In this document: positions 50,441-58,698 of the stretch, piece by piece
Position numbering within the stretch: position 1 is the first letter of the stretch
Layout of the letters: each line of letters begins with the position of its first letter
Assembly (NCBI RefSeq): GCF_027497495.1
Contig: NZ_CP114205.1
Span: 5,952,001 to 6,016,000, forward strand
DNA length: 64,000 nucleotides
Direction of reading: 5' to 3'
Source of the DNA: Streptomyces tubercidicus
GTDB taxonomy: Bacteria; Actinomycetota; Actinomycetes; Streptomycetales; Streptomycetaceae
Notes under the pieces: model-generated
Seen by the model: only the letters and a program-made list of their open reading frames with translations
What the model was told of the DNA's origin: nothing
Database searches by the model: none
Made by a program: the position numbers and the translations under genes

Positions 50441-51191
50441 CCCGCCGCGTGCCGCGCCCGGTGCGCGACCGCCACAGCTCCTGCACTCCGCACAGCACCA
50501 GCACCGCCAGCACCGCCGCGACATGCTCCTTGCCCGCGAGGTTGTTCTTGATGGACACCACCTCGACGACCATCGCCACCACCACCGCGGCACAGGTGAA
50601 CCACGCGCGATAGCGCCAGCACACGAACACCGCCAGCCCCACCACGGCCGCCGACGGCCCGGTGTCGGTGACGTACTTGTCCGAGTCCGGCAGCCCGACC
50701 GGGCTCACCGGGCCGATCCAGATGCCGATCCGGGCGTACATCGTCCCGGCGAGCGTGGCGAGGTACGCGACGGCCAGCAGCAGCCGCCGGCCCACACAGA
50801 TCTCGGCGATCCCGAAGACCACCAGGATCTGCGCCAGGGCACCCCACACCGGCAGGTCCAGCGCGGGCACGAACAGCGACAGCGGGGTGCGCAGCAGGGC
50901 CAGCCACAGATGCTCATCGGCCTGTACGGAGCCGATGTTCTGGACGGCCTGGTAGCCCCAGTCCTGGTTCTGCACGAACTGGAAGACCAGGGTCAGCGCC
51001 ACCGCGGTGAGCGTCATCGGGATCGCCCGCAGCCGCGAGGCGGCCAGCGCGGACCGTACCGTCCGCAGCAGCGCGCCCCATTCGGCGCGCGCGGCACGAC
51101 GCAGCACGGGCACCGCTTCCCGGCCCGGCACGGGCACCGCGTCCCGGCCCGGAAGGGGTTCTTCCCGTGGCCCCGCCCCAGCCGACGTCAT
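50415..51191 (-). CDS. rhomboid-like membrane protein
   Basis: A 258-aa protein with about six membrane segments. The layout LPVWGALAQILVVFGIAEICVGRR, DTGPSAAVVGLAVFVC and NNLAGKEHVAAVLAVLVLCG matches the Rhomboid_2-like family from memory. The serine in GPSA and the histidine in KEHV occupy the places of the catalytic pair, so proteolysis is possible but unproven. Its ATG overlaps the stop codon of the MprF-like gene (ATGA), so the two are made together. Confidence 0.7.
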   Translation of the reverse strand: MTSAGAGPREEPLPGRDAVPVPGREAVPVLRRAARAEWGALLRTVRSALAASRLRAIPMTLTAVALTLVFQFVQNQDWGYQAVQNIGSVQADEHLWLALLRTPLSLFVPALDLPVWGALAQILVVFGIAEICVGRRLLLAVAYLATLAGTMYARIGIWIGPVSPVGLPDSDKYVTDTGPSAAVVGLAVFVCWRYRAWFTCAAVVVAMVVEVVSIKNNLAGKEHVAAVLAVLVLCGVQELWRSRTGRGTRRVSGSAHPR

Positions 51192-52936
51192 CGCACATTC
51201 TCCAAGTGCTTGCGGTTCAGCCATTTGGGCAGACCGGGTGCTTCCAGAAAACCTTCCGCGCGGCCGGCGGCGATTCCGATCCGCAGCAAATCGGTGCTCT
51301 TTTCGAAGAGCATGTAGCGCGGCTCCCAGATCGGCCGGTATTTCGCATTGGCGCGATAGAGCGATTCGATCTGCCACCACCGGGAGAAGAAGCTGAGCAG
51401 CGAACGCCACAGGCGCAGTACCGGGCCCGCGCCGAGCCGCGATCCACGTTCGAAGACGGAACGGAACATCGCGAAGTTGAGCGAGAGTTGGGTGACCTCC
51501 ACCTCTTTCGCCCGCTGGATCAGCTCCAGCACCATGAACTCCATCAGCCCGTTCTCGGAGTTCCGGTCCCGCCGCATCAGATCCAGCGAAAGGCCCTTGT
51601 CGCCCCACGGCACAAAGCTGAGCAGGGCCCGCAGCTCGCCTTCCGCACCGGTACATTCGAGCATCACGCAGCGCCCGTCCCCCGGGTCACCGAGCCGCCC
51701 CAGCGCCATCGAGAATCCGCGCTCCGTCTCCCCGTCGCGCCAGTCGTCGGCCAGCCGCAGCAGCCGCTCCATCTCCGGCGCCGGGATGTCCTCGTGGCGC
51801 CGGATACGGACGGTGTAGCCGGCCCGCTCGATGCGGTGGTAAGCCTGCCGTACGGTGCGCATCGCCCGGCCGCCGAGGGTGAACTCCGCGGTGTCCACGA
51901 TCGCTTCGTCGCCCAGCTCCAGGGCGTCCAGACCGTGCCGGGCGTAGATCGTGCCGCCCTCCTCGCTCGCCCCCATCACCGCGGGCGCCCAGCCGTGCTC
52001 CCGCGCCTCGGCCAGCCACACCTCGATCGCCCCCGGCCAGGCCTCGGGGTCGCCCAGCGGATCGCCGGAGGCCAGCGACACCCCGCCCACCACGCGGTAG
52101 GTGACCGCGGCCTTGCCGCTGGGGGAGAACAGCACGCTCTTGTCCCGGCGCAGCGCGAAGTAGCCCAGCGAATCGCGGTCGCCGTGCCGCGCAAGGAGGG
52201 CCCGCAGCCGTTCCTCGCCGTCCGCGGTGAGCGCCTCGGTGCTCCGTACGGACCGGAACGCCGCCCACAGGACCGCGATCAGCAGCAGCGTGCTCAGCAC
52301 ATTGATCACGACATTGACCCAGTTCGGGGTGGCGATCTCCGGGAACGCACGGTCGTCGGCGGCCAGCGACACCAGCCGCATCAGGCCGTAGCGCCAGCGC
52401 TGCCCAAAGGTCGAGGAGCCCGCCGCGGTGTTGGTGACGGTCACCAGCAGCGCCGCGAGCAGCGAGGCGGCCAGCAAACCGCCGGCCGCGACCGCCGCCG
52501 CCAGTTTCGGGTTCGACCGGTCGCCCTTCGCGGAGAACTCCCGGCGCCCGGCCACCAATGCGGCGGCGAACAGCGCGGTCAATCCCAGCGACACCCAGTT
52601 CTGCACATGTCCGCGGAACTCCGGGGCCACCGCCATCCCGAAGGCGAACAGCAGCGTCAGCAGCCCGGAGAGCACCAGATTCAAAATCCACGCCGCCCGC
52701 TTGCCCCGCCGCAGGGTGACCGAAAGGAACAGCGAGAAGGCGGCGGACGCGAAGCCCGCCGTCAGCAGATACGGCGTGAAGAATTCCGCGATGTTGTGCC
52801 GGCGGATGCCATTACCGAGCGACACCCACACCGCACTCAGGAAATTGAGGAAGGTGACCGTGCGCAGATACCAGATGCCGAACGCGGCACCACGCTGTGA
52901 CCATGAGCCGCGCGGGCGGCCTTCGTCCGGACTCAA
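51188..52936 (-). CDS. MprF-like membrane protein with DUF2156 aminoacyl-transferase domain
   Basis: A 582-aa protein. The N-terminal half has about six membrane helices (for example IAEFFTPYLLTAGFASAAFSLFL, AAWILNLVLSGLLTLLFAFGMAV). The C-terminal half is the GNAT-like DUF2156 domain: YFALRRDKSVLFSPSGKAAVTYRVVGGVSLASGDPLGDP, VDTAEFTLGGRAMRTVRQAYHRIERAGY and LNFAMFRSVFERGSRLG. MprF-type enzymes add lysine or alanine from aminoacyl-tRNA to membrane phosphatidylglycerol, lowering surface charge. The start is TTG 52936 after GGGGAGA. It is followed by the coupled rhomboid-like gene. Confidence 0.85.
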   Translation of the reverse strand: MSPDEGRPRGSWSQRGAAFGIWYLRTVTFLNFLSAVWVSLGNGIRRHNIAEFFTPYLLTAGFASAAFSLFLSVTLRRGKRAAWILNLVLSGLLTLLFAFGMAVAPEFRGHVQNWVSLGLTALFAAALVAGRREFSAKGDRSNPKLAAAVAAGGLLAASLLAALLVTVTNTAAGSSTFGQRWRYGLMRLVSLAADDRAFPEIATPNWVNVVINVLSTLLLIAVLWAAFRSVRSTEALTADGEERLRALLARHGDRDSLGYFALRRDKSVLFSPSGKAAVTYRVVGGVSLASGDPLGDPEAWPGAIEVWLAEAREHGWAPAVMGASEEGGTIYARHGLDALELGDEAIVDTAEFTLGGRAMRTVRQAYHRIERAGYTVRIRRHEDIPAPEMERLLRLADDWRDGETERGFSMALGRLGDPGDGRCVMLECTGAEGELRALLSFVPWGDKGLSLDLMRRDRNSENGLMEFMVLELIQRAKEVEVTQLSLNFAMFRSVFERGSRLGAGPVLRLWRSLLSFFSRWWQIESLYRANAKYRPIWEPRYMLFEKSTDLLRIGIAAGRAEGFLEAPGLPKWLNRKHLENVR

Positions 52937-53003
52937 GCGACGTCTCCCCGTAAATCGTGTAAAGCGCGATCTTATGGGGCGCTCGCCGGTAGTCCGGCCC
53001 GGG

Positions 53004-54050
53004 TCAGTCGCGTACGGGCAGTTCTGCCGCCAGGGCCGCGGCCGCCTGCACCAGTGGCAGAGCGAGCAGCGCCCCCGTCCCCTCACCCGCAGTGACGCCG
53101 TGGTCGAGCAGAGGGTTGAGCGCGATCCGGTCCAGGGCCTTCGCCTGCGCCGGCTCCCCGCTCGCCTGCCCGGCCAGCCACCAGTCCGGCGACCGGAACG
53201 CCACCCGCTGCGCCACCAGCGCACAGGCCGCCGAGACCACCCCGTCGAGGATCACCGGCGTACGGCGCACCGCGCTCTGCAGCAGGAAACCGGTGATCGC
53301 GGTCAGATCCGCGCCGCCGACCGTGGCCAGCAGCTCCAGCTGGTCACCGAGCACCGGACGGGCCCGCCGCAGGGCGTCGCGGATCGCCGCGCACTTGCGC
53401 ATCCACGCCAGATCGTCGATCCCGGCGCCGCCCCGCCCGGTGACCACCGAGGCGTCCGTCCCGCACAGCGCGGCGATCAGCGTGCTCGCCACCGTCGTCC
53501 CGCCGACGCTCAGATCTCCCAGCACCACCAGGTCGGTACCGGCGTCCGCCTCCTCGTCCGCGACGGCCATCCCGGCCCGGAACGCCGCCTCGGCCTCCTC
53601 GGCCGTCAGCGCGTCCTCGATGTCGATCCGGCCCGAACTCCGGCGCACCCGGTGCCGGGTGACCTCCTCGGGCAGCTCCTCCGGATCGCAGTCCACCGCC
53701 AGATCCACCACGCGCAGCGGCGTCCCGGTGTTCCGGGCCAGCACCGCGGCCGGGCTCGCCCCGTCCAGCACGGCCCGTACGAGATCCTTGGTGCCGCCGG
53801 CCGGCCGGGCCGACACCCCCAGCTCCGCCACCCCGTGATCGCCCGCGAACAGCAGCACCCGCGGCCGCTCCACCGGCCGCACCGGCACCTGCTGCTGTGC
53901 GGCGGCCAGCCATTCGCCCAGCTCGTCGAGGCGGCCGAGGGCGCCCGGCGGGACGGCCAGCCGCGCCCGCCGCTCCTCGGCGTCACGGCGCACACCCCCG
54001 TCGGGGCGCTCGATCAGATGGGCGAAGTCATCGAGGTTCAGGGCGCTCAT
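53004..54050 (-). CDS. cobT: nicotinate-nucleotide:dimethylbenzimidazole phosphoribosyltransferase
   Basis: A 348-aa enzyme that makes alpha-ribazole phosphate for the lower ligand of cobalamin. PPGALGRLDELGEWLAAAQ, LFAGDHGVAELGVSA and VLGDLSVGGTTVASTLIAAL are family motifs. The catalytic glutamate is E323 in TAGEGTGALLALPL. It starts 16 nt after the methyltransferase gene and belongs to the cobU-methyltransferase-cobT transcript. Confidence 0.94.
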   Translation of the reverse strand: MSALNLDDFAHLIERPDGGVRRDAEERRARLAVPPGALGRLDELGEWLAAAQQQVPVRPVERPRVLLFAGDHGVAELGVSARPAGGTKDLVRAVLDGASPAAVLARNTGTPLRVVDLAVDCDPEELPEEVTRHRVRRSSGRIDIEDALTAEEAEAAFRAGMAVADEEADAGTDLVVLGDLSVGGTTVASTLIAALCGTDASVVTGRGGAGIDDLAWMRKCAAIRDALRRARPVLGDQLELLATVGGADLTAITGFLLQSAVRRTPVILDGVVSAACALVAQRVAFRSPDWWLAGQASGEPAQAKALDRIALNPLLDHGVTAGEGTGALLALPLVQAAAALAAELPVRD

Positions 54051-54066
54051 TGGGCGCAGATTACCG

Positions 54067-54777
54067 TCAACGCACCGCTGACGAGGCCCGCCGGGGGGAT
54101 CCGGCCGCCGCGAACCGCACCTCGCACACCAGCGGCGTCAGCGCACCCAGCACCGGCATCCGGCGCCGCAGCCACCCCGCCGGGCCGACCTCGCGCACCA
54201 CGGCGATGCCCGGGTGCGCACCGGCCACCCGCGGCAGCTCCGCACGGTTGAGCCCCCAGCGCACCGGACCGGGCCACCGCCCGCCGCCCGGCCCGGCGGC
54301 CCGCCGCGCCAGCGCCATCGCCGGCCGTGGCAGTACGTCAAAGACCAGCGCACCACCGGGAAACCGTTCCGCACACACCGCCAGCAGCGCGCGCACGGAG
54401 GGCGGCGACAGCCGCATCAGCACCCCCGGCGCGGTGACCACGACCCCGCGCTCCGGCTCCCGCACCGCGTCCAGCCAGCGGTGATCGGTCACCGCGCGGG
54501 CGACCGTACGGCGCCGGGGCCCGTCCGGCAGCAGCATCCGGCGCACCGCGGCGGTCTCCGGCGCCACCACCGTCAGCCAGTTCAGCCGCCCGTTGTCCAG
54601 CCGCCAGAACCCCATACCGAGCCCCTCCCCGAGCGCGACCACGGTCGCCTCCGGGTACCGCGCCAGGTAGCCGCGTACGGCCGTGTCGAAACGCCGTCCG
54701 CGGGCCCCCGGCTCCCGGCGGGCACCCGCTGCCCACCCGTCCGGCGCTGCGGTCCGGTTCCGCTCGGATTCGGTCAC
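54067..54777 (-). CDS. class I SAM methyltransferase, LCM/PPM-like
   Basis: A 236-aa protein of the leucine carboxyl methyltransferase/tetracenomycin methyltransferase-like group. FDTAVRGYLARYPEATVVALGEGLGMGFWRLDNGRLNWLTVV is the N-terminal signature with the SAM loop (LGEGLG). VLMRLSPPSVRALLAVCAERFPGGALVFDVLP follows. The N-terminal disordered tail is arginine-rich. Methylation target unknown. Its place between cobU and cobT may only mean shared transcription. Confidence 0.8.
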   Translation of the reverse strand: MTESERNRTAAPDGWAAGARREPGARGRRFDTAVRGYLARYPEATVVALGEGLGMGFWRLDNGRLNWLTVVAPETAAVRRMLLPDGPRRRTVARAVTDHRWLDAVREPERGVVVTAPGVLMRLSPPSVRALLAVCAERFPGGALVFDVLPRPAMALARRAAGPGGGRWPGPVRWGLNRAELPRVAGAHPGIAVVREVGPAGWLRRRMPVLGALTPLVCEVRFAAAGSPRRASSAVR

Positions 54778-54839
54778 GGGTCAAGAGCACCCGGCGCCGC
54801 GCCCCCGGGCAAGCGGACACGGTGCCCGCCGGGCCTCCG

Positions 54840-56108
54840 TCATCCACGCAGCGCAAGCGCCTGGCCCGCGACGACCAGCAGCACCTGCTCGCACTCCGCG
54901 CCGAACGCCGCGTTCAGCCGCCCCAGTTCGTCCCGGAACCGCCGGCCCGCCGGGGTCGCGGGCACGACACCGGAGCCGACCTCGTTGCTGACCGCCACCA
55001 CCCGTCGGCGCGTCGCGCGCACCGCCGCCACCAGCGCGTCGGTCCGCTCCCGCAGCGCCCCCCGCCCGCCGGCCTCCCAGGTCCCGTCGTCCCAGGCCCC
55101 GACCTCGTCCATGACATGCGTCAGCCACAGCGCCAGACAGTCGATGAGCAGCGGTGCCGCCTCGGCCGGGCGCCCGCCGCCGGAGTCCGCGCCGGGCCCG
55201 GCCGCCGCCAGCAGCGGCACCAGATCGCAGGTTTCGACGGTGCGCCAGCTGCTGGGCCGCCGCTCGCGGTGCAGCGAGACCCGCTGCGCCCAGTCCTCGT
55301 CGCCGTCCCGGGTGCCCCCGGTGGCCACGTACACCACGTCCGGGAAGGCCGCCAGCCGCCGCTCCGCCTCCACCGACTTCCCGCTGCGCGCCCCGCCCAG
55401 CACCAGCGTGCGCCTCGGCAGATCCGGCACCGCGTGGAACTCGCCGACCAGCAGCGTGCTGCCGTCCGGCACCGCGCGGGCACCCACCGCCGCCAGCCGC
55501 CGGTGCAGTTCGGGCCCCGGCGGCACCTCGTGGTCCAGATGCACCGCGAGCACATCCGTCGCCGCGTCGACCGCCCCGCTCGCCCGCAGCCGGGCCAGCG
55601 CGTCGGGCCGCCCCAGCACATCGAGCAGCACCAGGTCGTACGGGCCGCCCGCGCCCTCGTCATCGCCCGCCCGGCCGTTCCCGTCGCCCAGTCCGGACGG
55701 CGCCGCGCCCGGCGGAAGATACAGCAGCCGCTCGCCGTCGACGCCGGAGATCTCGTAGCCGGTCCCCGGGATGTCCACCGCGACGGCCCGCACCCGGTGC
55801 CCGTCGAGCAGCGCCAGCTCCCGCCCGTCCGCGACCCGGCCCGGCTGCGGCAGCCCGGCCGGCACCTCCAGCGCCGGACCGTCGTGCGGATGCGAGAGCA
55901 GCACCTGCCGCACGCCCGCCAGCGACTGCCCGGCGCGGGCGGCCGCGAAGGCCGGTCCCGGGGTCAGATCGATCAGCAGGGCGCCGTCGACGAGCAGCGC
56001 GGTGGCCGCCCGCGCCTCGTCGCCGACGGCGGTCGCACAGGCGGCACAGGGGCAGCCGGGCCGCGGCAGCCCCTGCGGGGCCCCGGTGCCGAGGAGAGTC
56101 ACATCCAC
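54840..56108 (-). CDS. cobU: CobU kinase/guanylyltransferase fused to an MBL-like domain
   Basis: A 422-aa bifunctional protein. The C-terminal half is CobU: GGARSGKSVEAERRL (Walker A, K244), VVYVATGGTRDGDEDWAQRVSLHRERRPSSW and IDCLALWLTHVMDE. It phosphorylates adenosylcobinamide and adds GMP. The N-terminal 200 residues resemble a PhnP/PqqB-type metallo-beta-lactamase fold (TLLGTGAPQGLPRPGCPCAACATA, then VLLSHPHDGPALEV), but the HxHxDH motif is degenerate (SHPHDGP), so hydrolase activity is doubtful. GTG 56108 is the best start. The first gene of the cobalamin transcript. Confidence 0.88.
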   Translation of the reverse strand: MDVTLLGTGAPQGLPRPGCPCAACATAVGDEARAATALLVDGALLIDLTPGPAFAAARAGQSLAGVRQVLLSHPHDGPALEVPAGLPQPGRVADGRELALLDGHRVRAVAVDIPGTGYEISGVDGERLLYLPPGAAPSGLGDGNGRAGDDEGAGGPYDLVLLDVLGRPDALARLRASGAVDAATDVLAVHLDHEVPPGPELHRRLAAVGARAVPDGSTLLVGEFHAVPDLPRRTLVLGGARSGKSVEAERRLAAFPDVVYVATGGTRDGDEDWAQRVSLHRERRPSSWRTVETCDLVPLLAAAGPGADSGGGRPAEAAPLLIDCLALWLTHVMDEVGAWDDGTWEAGGRGALRERTDALVAAVRATRRRVVAVSNEVGSGVVPATPAGRRFRDELGRLNAAFGAECEQVLLVVAGQALALRG

Positions 56109-56269
56109 ACCGCCGAGTTTCTCGCGTCCCCGCCCGGCAGGCGCGGCGGGGGCGGACTCGACACGGCCGTTAGGCTGCCGGTCAGCACGCAAGCACGGCC
56201 CCGTGGAGGGCGTTCCGACGCGCTCCACGGGGGCACAAACCCGTACCCGGTGGGATCCAGGAGGCGCAG

Positions 56270-56485
56270 ATGGCGTGGACGTGGCGGTTCGAGAAGGCCG
56301 ACGGTGCGGAGACCGCGCCGGCCGTGCAGCCGGAGGAGTTCACCACGCAGGGCGACGCGGAGTCCTGGATCGGCGAGGAGTGGAAGGCCCTCCTGGAAGG
56401 CGGCGTCGACCAGGTCAGGCTCTTCGAGGACGGCACCGAGATCTACGCGGGGCCGATGAGCCTGCACGCGGACGCGGAGGGCTGA
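56270..56485 (+). CDS. small conserved protein (71 aa)
   Basis: A 71-aa acidic protein starting MAWTWRFEKADGAE, with DAESWIGEEWKALLEGGVDQVRLFEDG and ending SLHADAEG. No catalytic motif. GGAGG lies 7 nt before ATG 56270. I recall it as a small conserved Streptomyces protein. Function unknown. Confidence 0.85.
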   Translation: MAWTWRFEKADGAETAPAVQPEEFTTQGDAESWIGEEWKALLEGGVDQVRLFEDGTEIYAGPMSLHADAEG

Positions 56486-56508
56486 GAACGCGGAGGGCGG
56501 AGAACGAA

Positions 56509-56547
56509 GACGCCGGGCCGGATCCCCGAGGGGTCCGGCCCGGCGTC
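56509..56547. terminator. terminator between convergent 71-aa gene and DUF3043 gene
   Basis: A 14-bp perfect stem (56509-56522/56534-56547) with internal CCCC/GGGG pairing in the loop serves both genes. Confidence 0.85.
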
Positions 56548-56564
56548 ATGTCATACGGCTCGCC

Positions 56565-57161
56565 TTACGGCTTCTCGCCCCGCTTGACCTGCGGCTTCGG
56601 CAGTCGCAGCCGCCGCATCTGCAGCGTCCGCATCACCGCGTACGCCTTCACACCCTTGAGGTTCTCGTTCGGGAAACGCTCCTGGAGCAGCTTGCCGAGC
56701 CGGAACCAGATCAGCACCGAGTCCAGCACGATCAGCACGATGATCACGAGCCAGAGCAGCAGCGCGATGCTCTGGATCGACGGCACCCGGATCATGGTGA
56801 GCACCAGGATCAGCACGGCCATCGGCAGGAAGAACTCCGCGACGGCCCAGCGGGAGTCGACATAGTCCCGCGCGAACCGGCGCACCGGACCCTTGTCGCG
56901 CACCGGCAGATACCGCTCGTCGCCACTGGCCATCGCCTCCCGCTGGCGGGCCATGTCGGCGCGGCGCGCTTCACGCTGGGCCTTGGCCGCGTCCTTGCGG
57001 TTGGCCGGCGTATGCGCACGCGAGCGGCGCTGCGACTGGGCATCGCTGCGCTTCGGCGTCGGGCGGCCCTTGGGGGCCTGCGGGTCGCGGGGCTGCTGGG
57101 GCTGGTCCGCGGTCACCTTGGCGGTCGCGGCCTGCTCATCCTTCGAACGGCTTCGGAACAC
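56565..57161 (-). CDS. DUF3043 membrane protein
   Basis: A 198-aa protein. The N-terminal half is a charged, disordered stretch rich in Lys, Arg, Gln (KDEQAATAKVTADQPQQPRDPQ..., then REARRADMARQREAMASGDERYLPVRDKGPVRRFARDYVDSRW), the DUF3043 signature. Two membrane helices (FFLPMAVLILVLTMIRV and ALLLWLVIIVLIVLDSVLIWF) follow and a basic tail ends the protein. GTG 57161 is the likely start (VFRSRSKDEQ). Divergent from pspA. Function unknown. Confidence 0.87.
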   Translation of the reverse strand: MFRSRSKDEQAATAKVTADQPQQPRDPQAPKGRPTPKRSDAQSQRRSRAHTPANRKDAAKAQREARRADMARQREAMASGDERYLPVRDKGPVRRFARDYVDSRWAVAEFFLPMAVLILVLTMIRVPSIQSIALLLWLVIIVLIVLDSVLIWFRLGKLLQERFPNENLKGVKAYAVMRTLQMRRLRLPKPQVKRGEKP

Positions 57162-57390
57162 AACACCCAAGGGTACGTGCTCGCCGCGGGTGAACCATGG
57201 TCCGACGGGCACGATCCGGCAACGGCGCGCCGCGCAATCGGGGCCCTACCAGGACAGAAGCCGTTTCCTATCAGGACAGAGCGGACATCGCGCGGCTTGT
57301 CCGGACTCTCCCTACTCCTTGCGCGGGAGGAACCACGGCCCGCGATCGTCCTGGAGGAGGAGCGCATCCGGGCCCGAACAGTGCGGTAAT

Positions 57391-57419
57391 GGAACCAGGG
57401 CCCGTACTGTGGGGTCTGT
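57391..57419 (+). promoter_or_regulatory. SigE-like ECF promoter upstream of pspA
   Basis: GGAAC (57391-57395), 17 nt, then GGTCTGT (57413-57419) matches the Streptomyces SigE-type promoter (GGAAC -35, CGTCT -10 as I recall), except for the first base and the end. The start would lie about 50-60 bp before the pspA ATG. An envelope-stress sigma factor would suit PspA. The remaining 57162-57476 has no gene. Confidence 0.45.
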
Positions 57420-57476
57420 AGATGTGCTGGAGCCTAAGCCCGAAGTGATTCGGTCAGAAGGGGGCGCGCGAGGCCC

Positions 57477-58277
57477 ATGAGCGATGGTGTCATGAAGCGG
57501 ATGGGGATGATCTTCCGCGCGAAGGCCAACAAGGCCCTGGACCGGGCCGAAGACCCGCGCGAAACCCTCGACTACTCGTACCAGAAGCAGCTGGAGCTGC
57601 TGCAGAAGGTACGCCGCGGTGTCGCCGACGTGGCGACCTCCCGCAAGCGCCTGGAGCTGCAGCTCAACCAGCTCCAGGGCCAGTCCGCCAAGCTGGAGGA
57701 CCAGGGCCGCAAGGCGCTGGCGCTCGGCCGCGAGGACCTGGCCCGCGAGGCGCTGACCCGGCGCAGCGCGCTGCAGCAGCAGGTCACGGACCTGGAGGCG
57801 CAGCACCAGACGCTGCAGGGTGAGGAGGAGAAGCTCACGCTCGCGTCACAGCGGCTGCAGGCCAAGGTCGACGCCTTCCGTACGAAGAAGGAGACGATCA
57901 AGGCCACGTACACGGCCGCCCAGGCGCAGACCCGGATCGGCGAGGCGTTCTCCGGCATCTCCGAGGAGATGGGCGACGTCGGCATGGCCATCCAGCGCGC
58001 GGAGGACAAGACCGCGCAGCTGCAGGCCCGCGCCGGTGCCATCGACGAGCTGATGGCCTCCGGTGCGCTGGACGACCCGTCCGGTATGGCCAAGGACGAC
58101 ATCACCGCCGAGCTGGACCGGCTCTCCGGCGGCAGCGACGTCGAGCTGGAGCTGCAGCGGATGAAGGCCGAGCTGTCGGGCGGTTCGTCGGACGGCCAGC
58201 AGGCCATCGAGAGCGGTCAGAACGGTGCGGCGCAGTCCTCGCCGCAGCAGGACCGGCCGCGTTTCGACAAGCAGTGA
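57477..58277 (+). CDS. pspA: PspA/IM30 phage-shock protein
   Basis: A 266-aa ESCRT-III-like membrane-binding protein. MKRMGMIFRAKANKALDRAEDPRETLDYSYQKQLELLQKVRR is the N-terminal amphipathic helix and first coil. Long coiled coils with Q/E/A/L patterns follow to about residue 240, then an Asp/Gly/Gln tail. It protects the membrane under stress. The gene is followed by pspAA and then a two-component pair. ATG 57477 follows a GAAGGGGGCG stretch. The envelope-stress promoter upstream is possible. Confidence 0.95.
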   Translation: MSDGVMKRMGMIFRAKANKALDRAEDPRETLDYSYQKQLELLQKVRRGVADVATSRKRLELQLNQLQGQSAKLEDQGRKALALGREDLAREALTRRSALQQQVTDLEAQHQTLQGEEEKLTLASQRLQAKVDAFRTKKETIKATYTAAQAQTRIGEAFSGISEEMGDVGMAIQRAEDKTAQLQARAGAIDELMASGALDDPSGMAKDDITAELDRLSGGSDVELELQRMKAELSGGSSDGQQAIESGQNGAAQSSPQQDRPRFDKQ

Positions 58278-58333
58278 GGCACGGCGGCGGTTAGCCTCGC
58301 AGAGATCGTCGGACCGGACCAAGGGAGACCGTC

Positions 58334-58612
58334 GTGATCGTACGGATCATGGGGGAGGGTCAGGTGAAGCTGGACGACGCCCACTTCACCGAGCTCAACA
58401 AGCTGGACGATGAGCTGCTCGCCGAGATGGAGAGCGGCGACGAGACGGGCTTCCGGCGCACCCTCGGCGCACTGCTGGAAGCGGTGCGCCGGATGGGCAC
58501 ACCGCTTCCCGACGACGCTCTGGAACCGTCCGAACTCATCCTGCCCTCCCCGGACGCGACCCTGGGGGAGGTCCGGGAGATGCTCGGCGACGACGGCCTC
58601 ATCCCGGGCTGA
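58334..58612 (+). CDS. pspAA: PspA-associated protein PspAA
   Basis: A 92-aa protein that accompanies PspA in actinobacteria. MIVRIMGEGQVKLDDAHFTELNKLDDELLAEME at the start and ILPSPDATLGEVREMLGDDGLIPG at the end are typical. It starts 56 nt after pspA. The partner is known only by association, with no enzymatic role. Confidence 0.9.
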   Translation: MIVRIMGEGQVKLDDAHFTELNKLDDELLAEMESGDETGFRRTLGALLEAVRRMGTPLPDDALEPSELILPSPDATLGEVREMLGDDGLIPG

Positions 58613-58698
58613 AAACCTGGCCGGTCCCGGCCTGCACACTCCACTCCAGCGCACAGCGCCCCGGCCCGCGAGGGACCGGGGCGCTACCGTTTGCTCTT

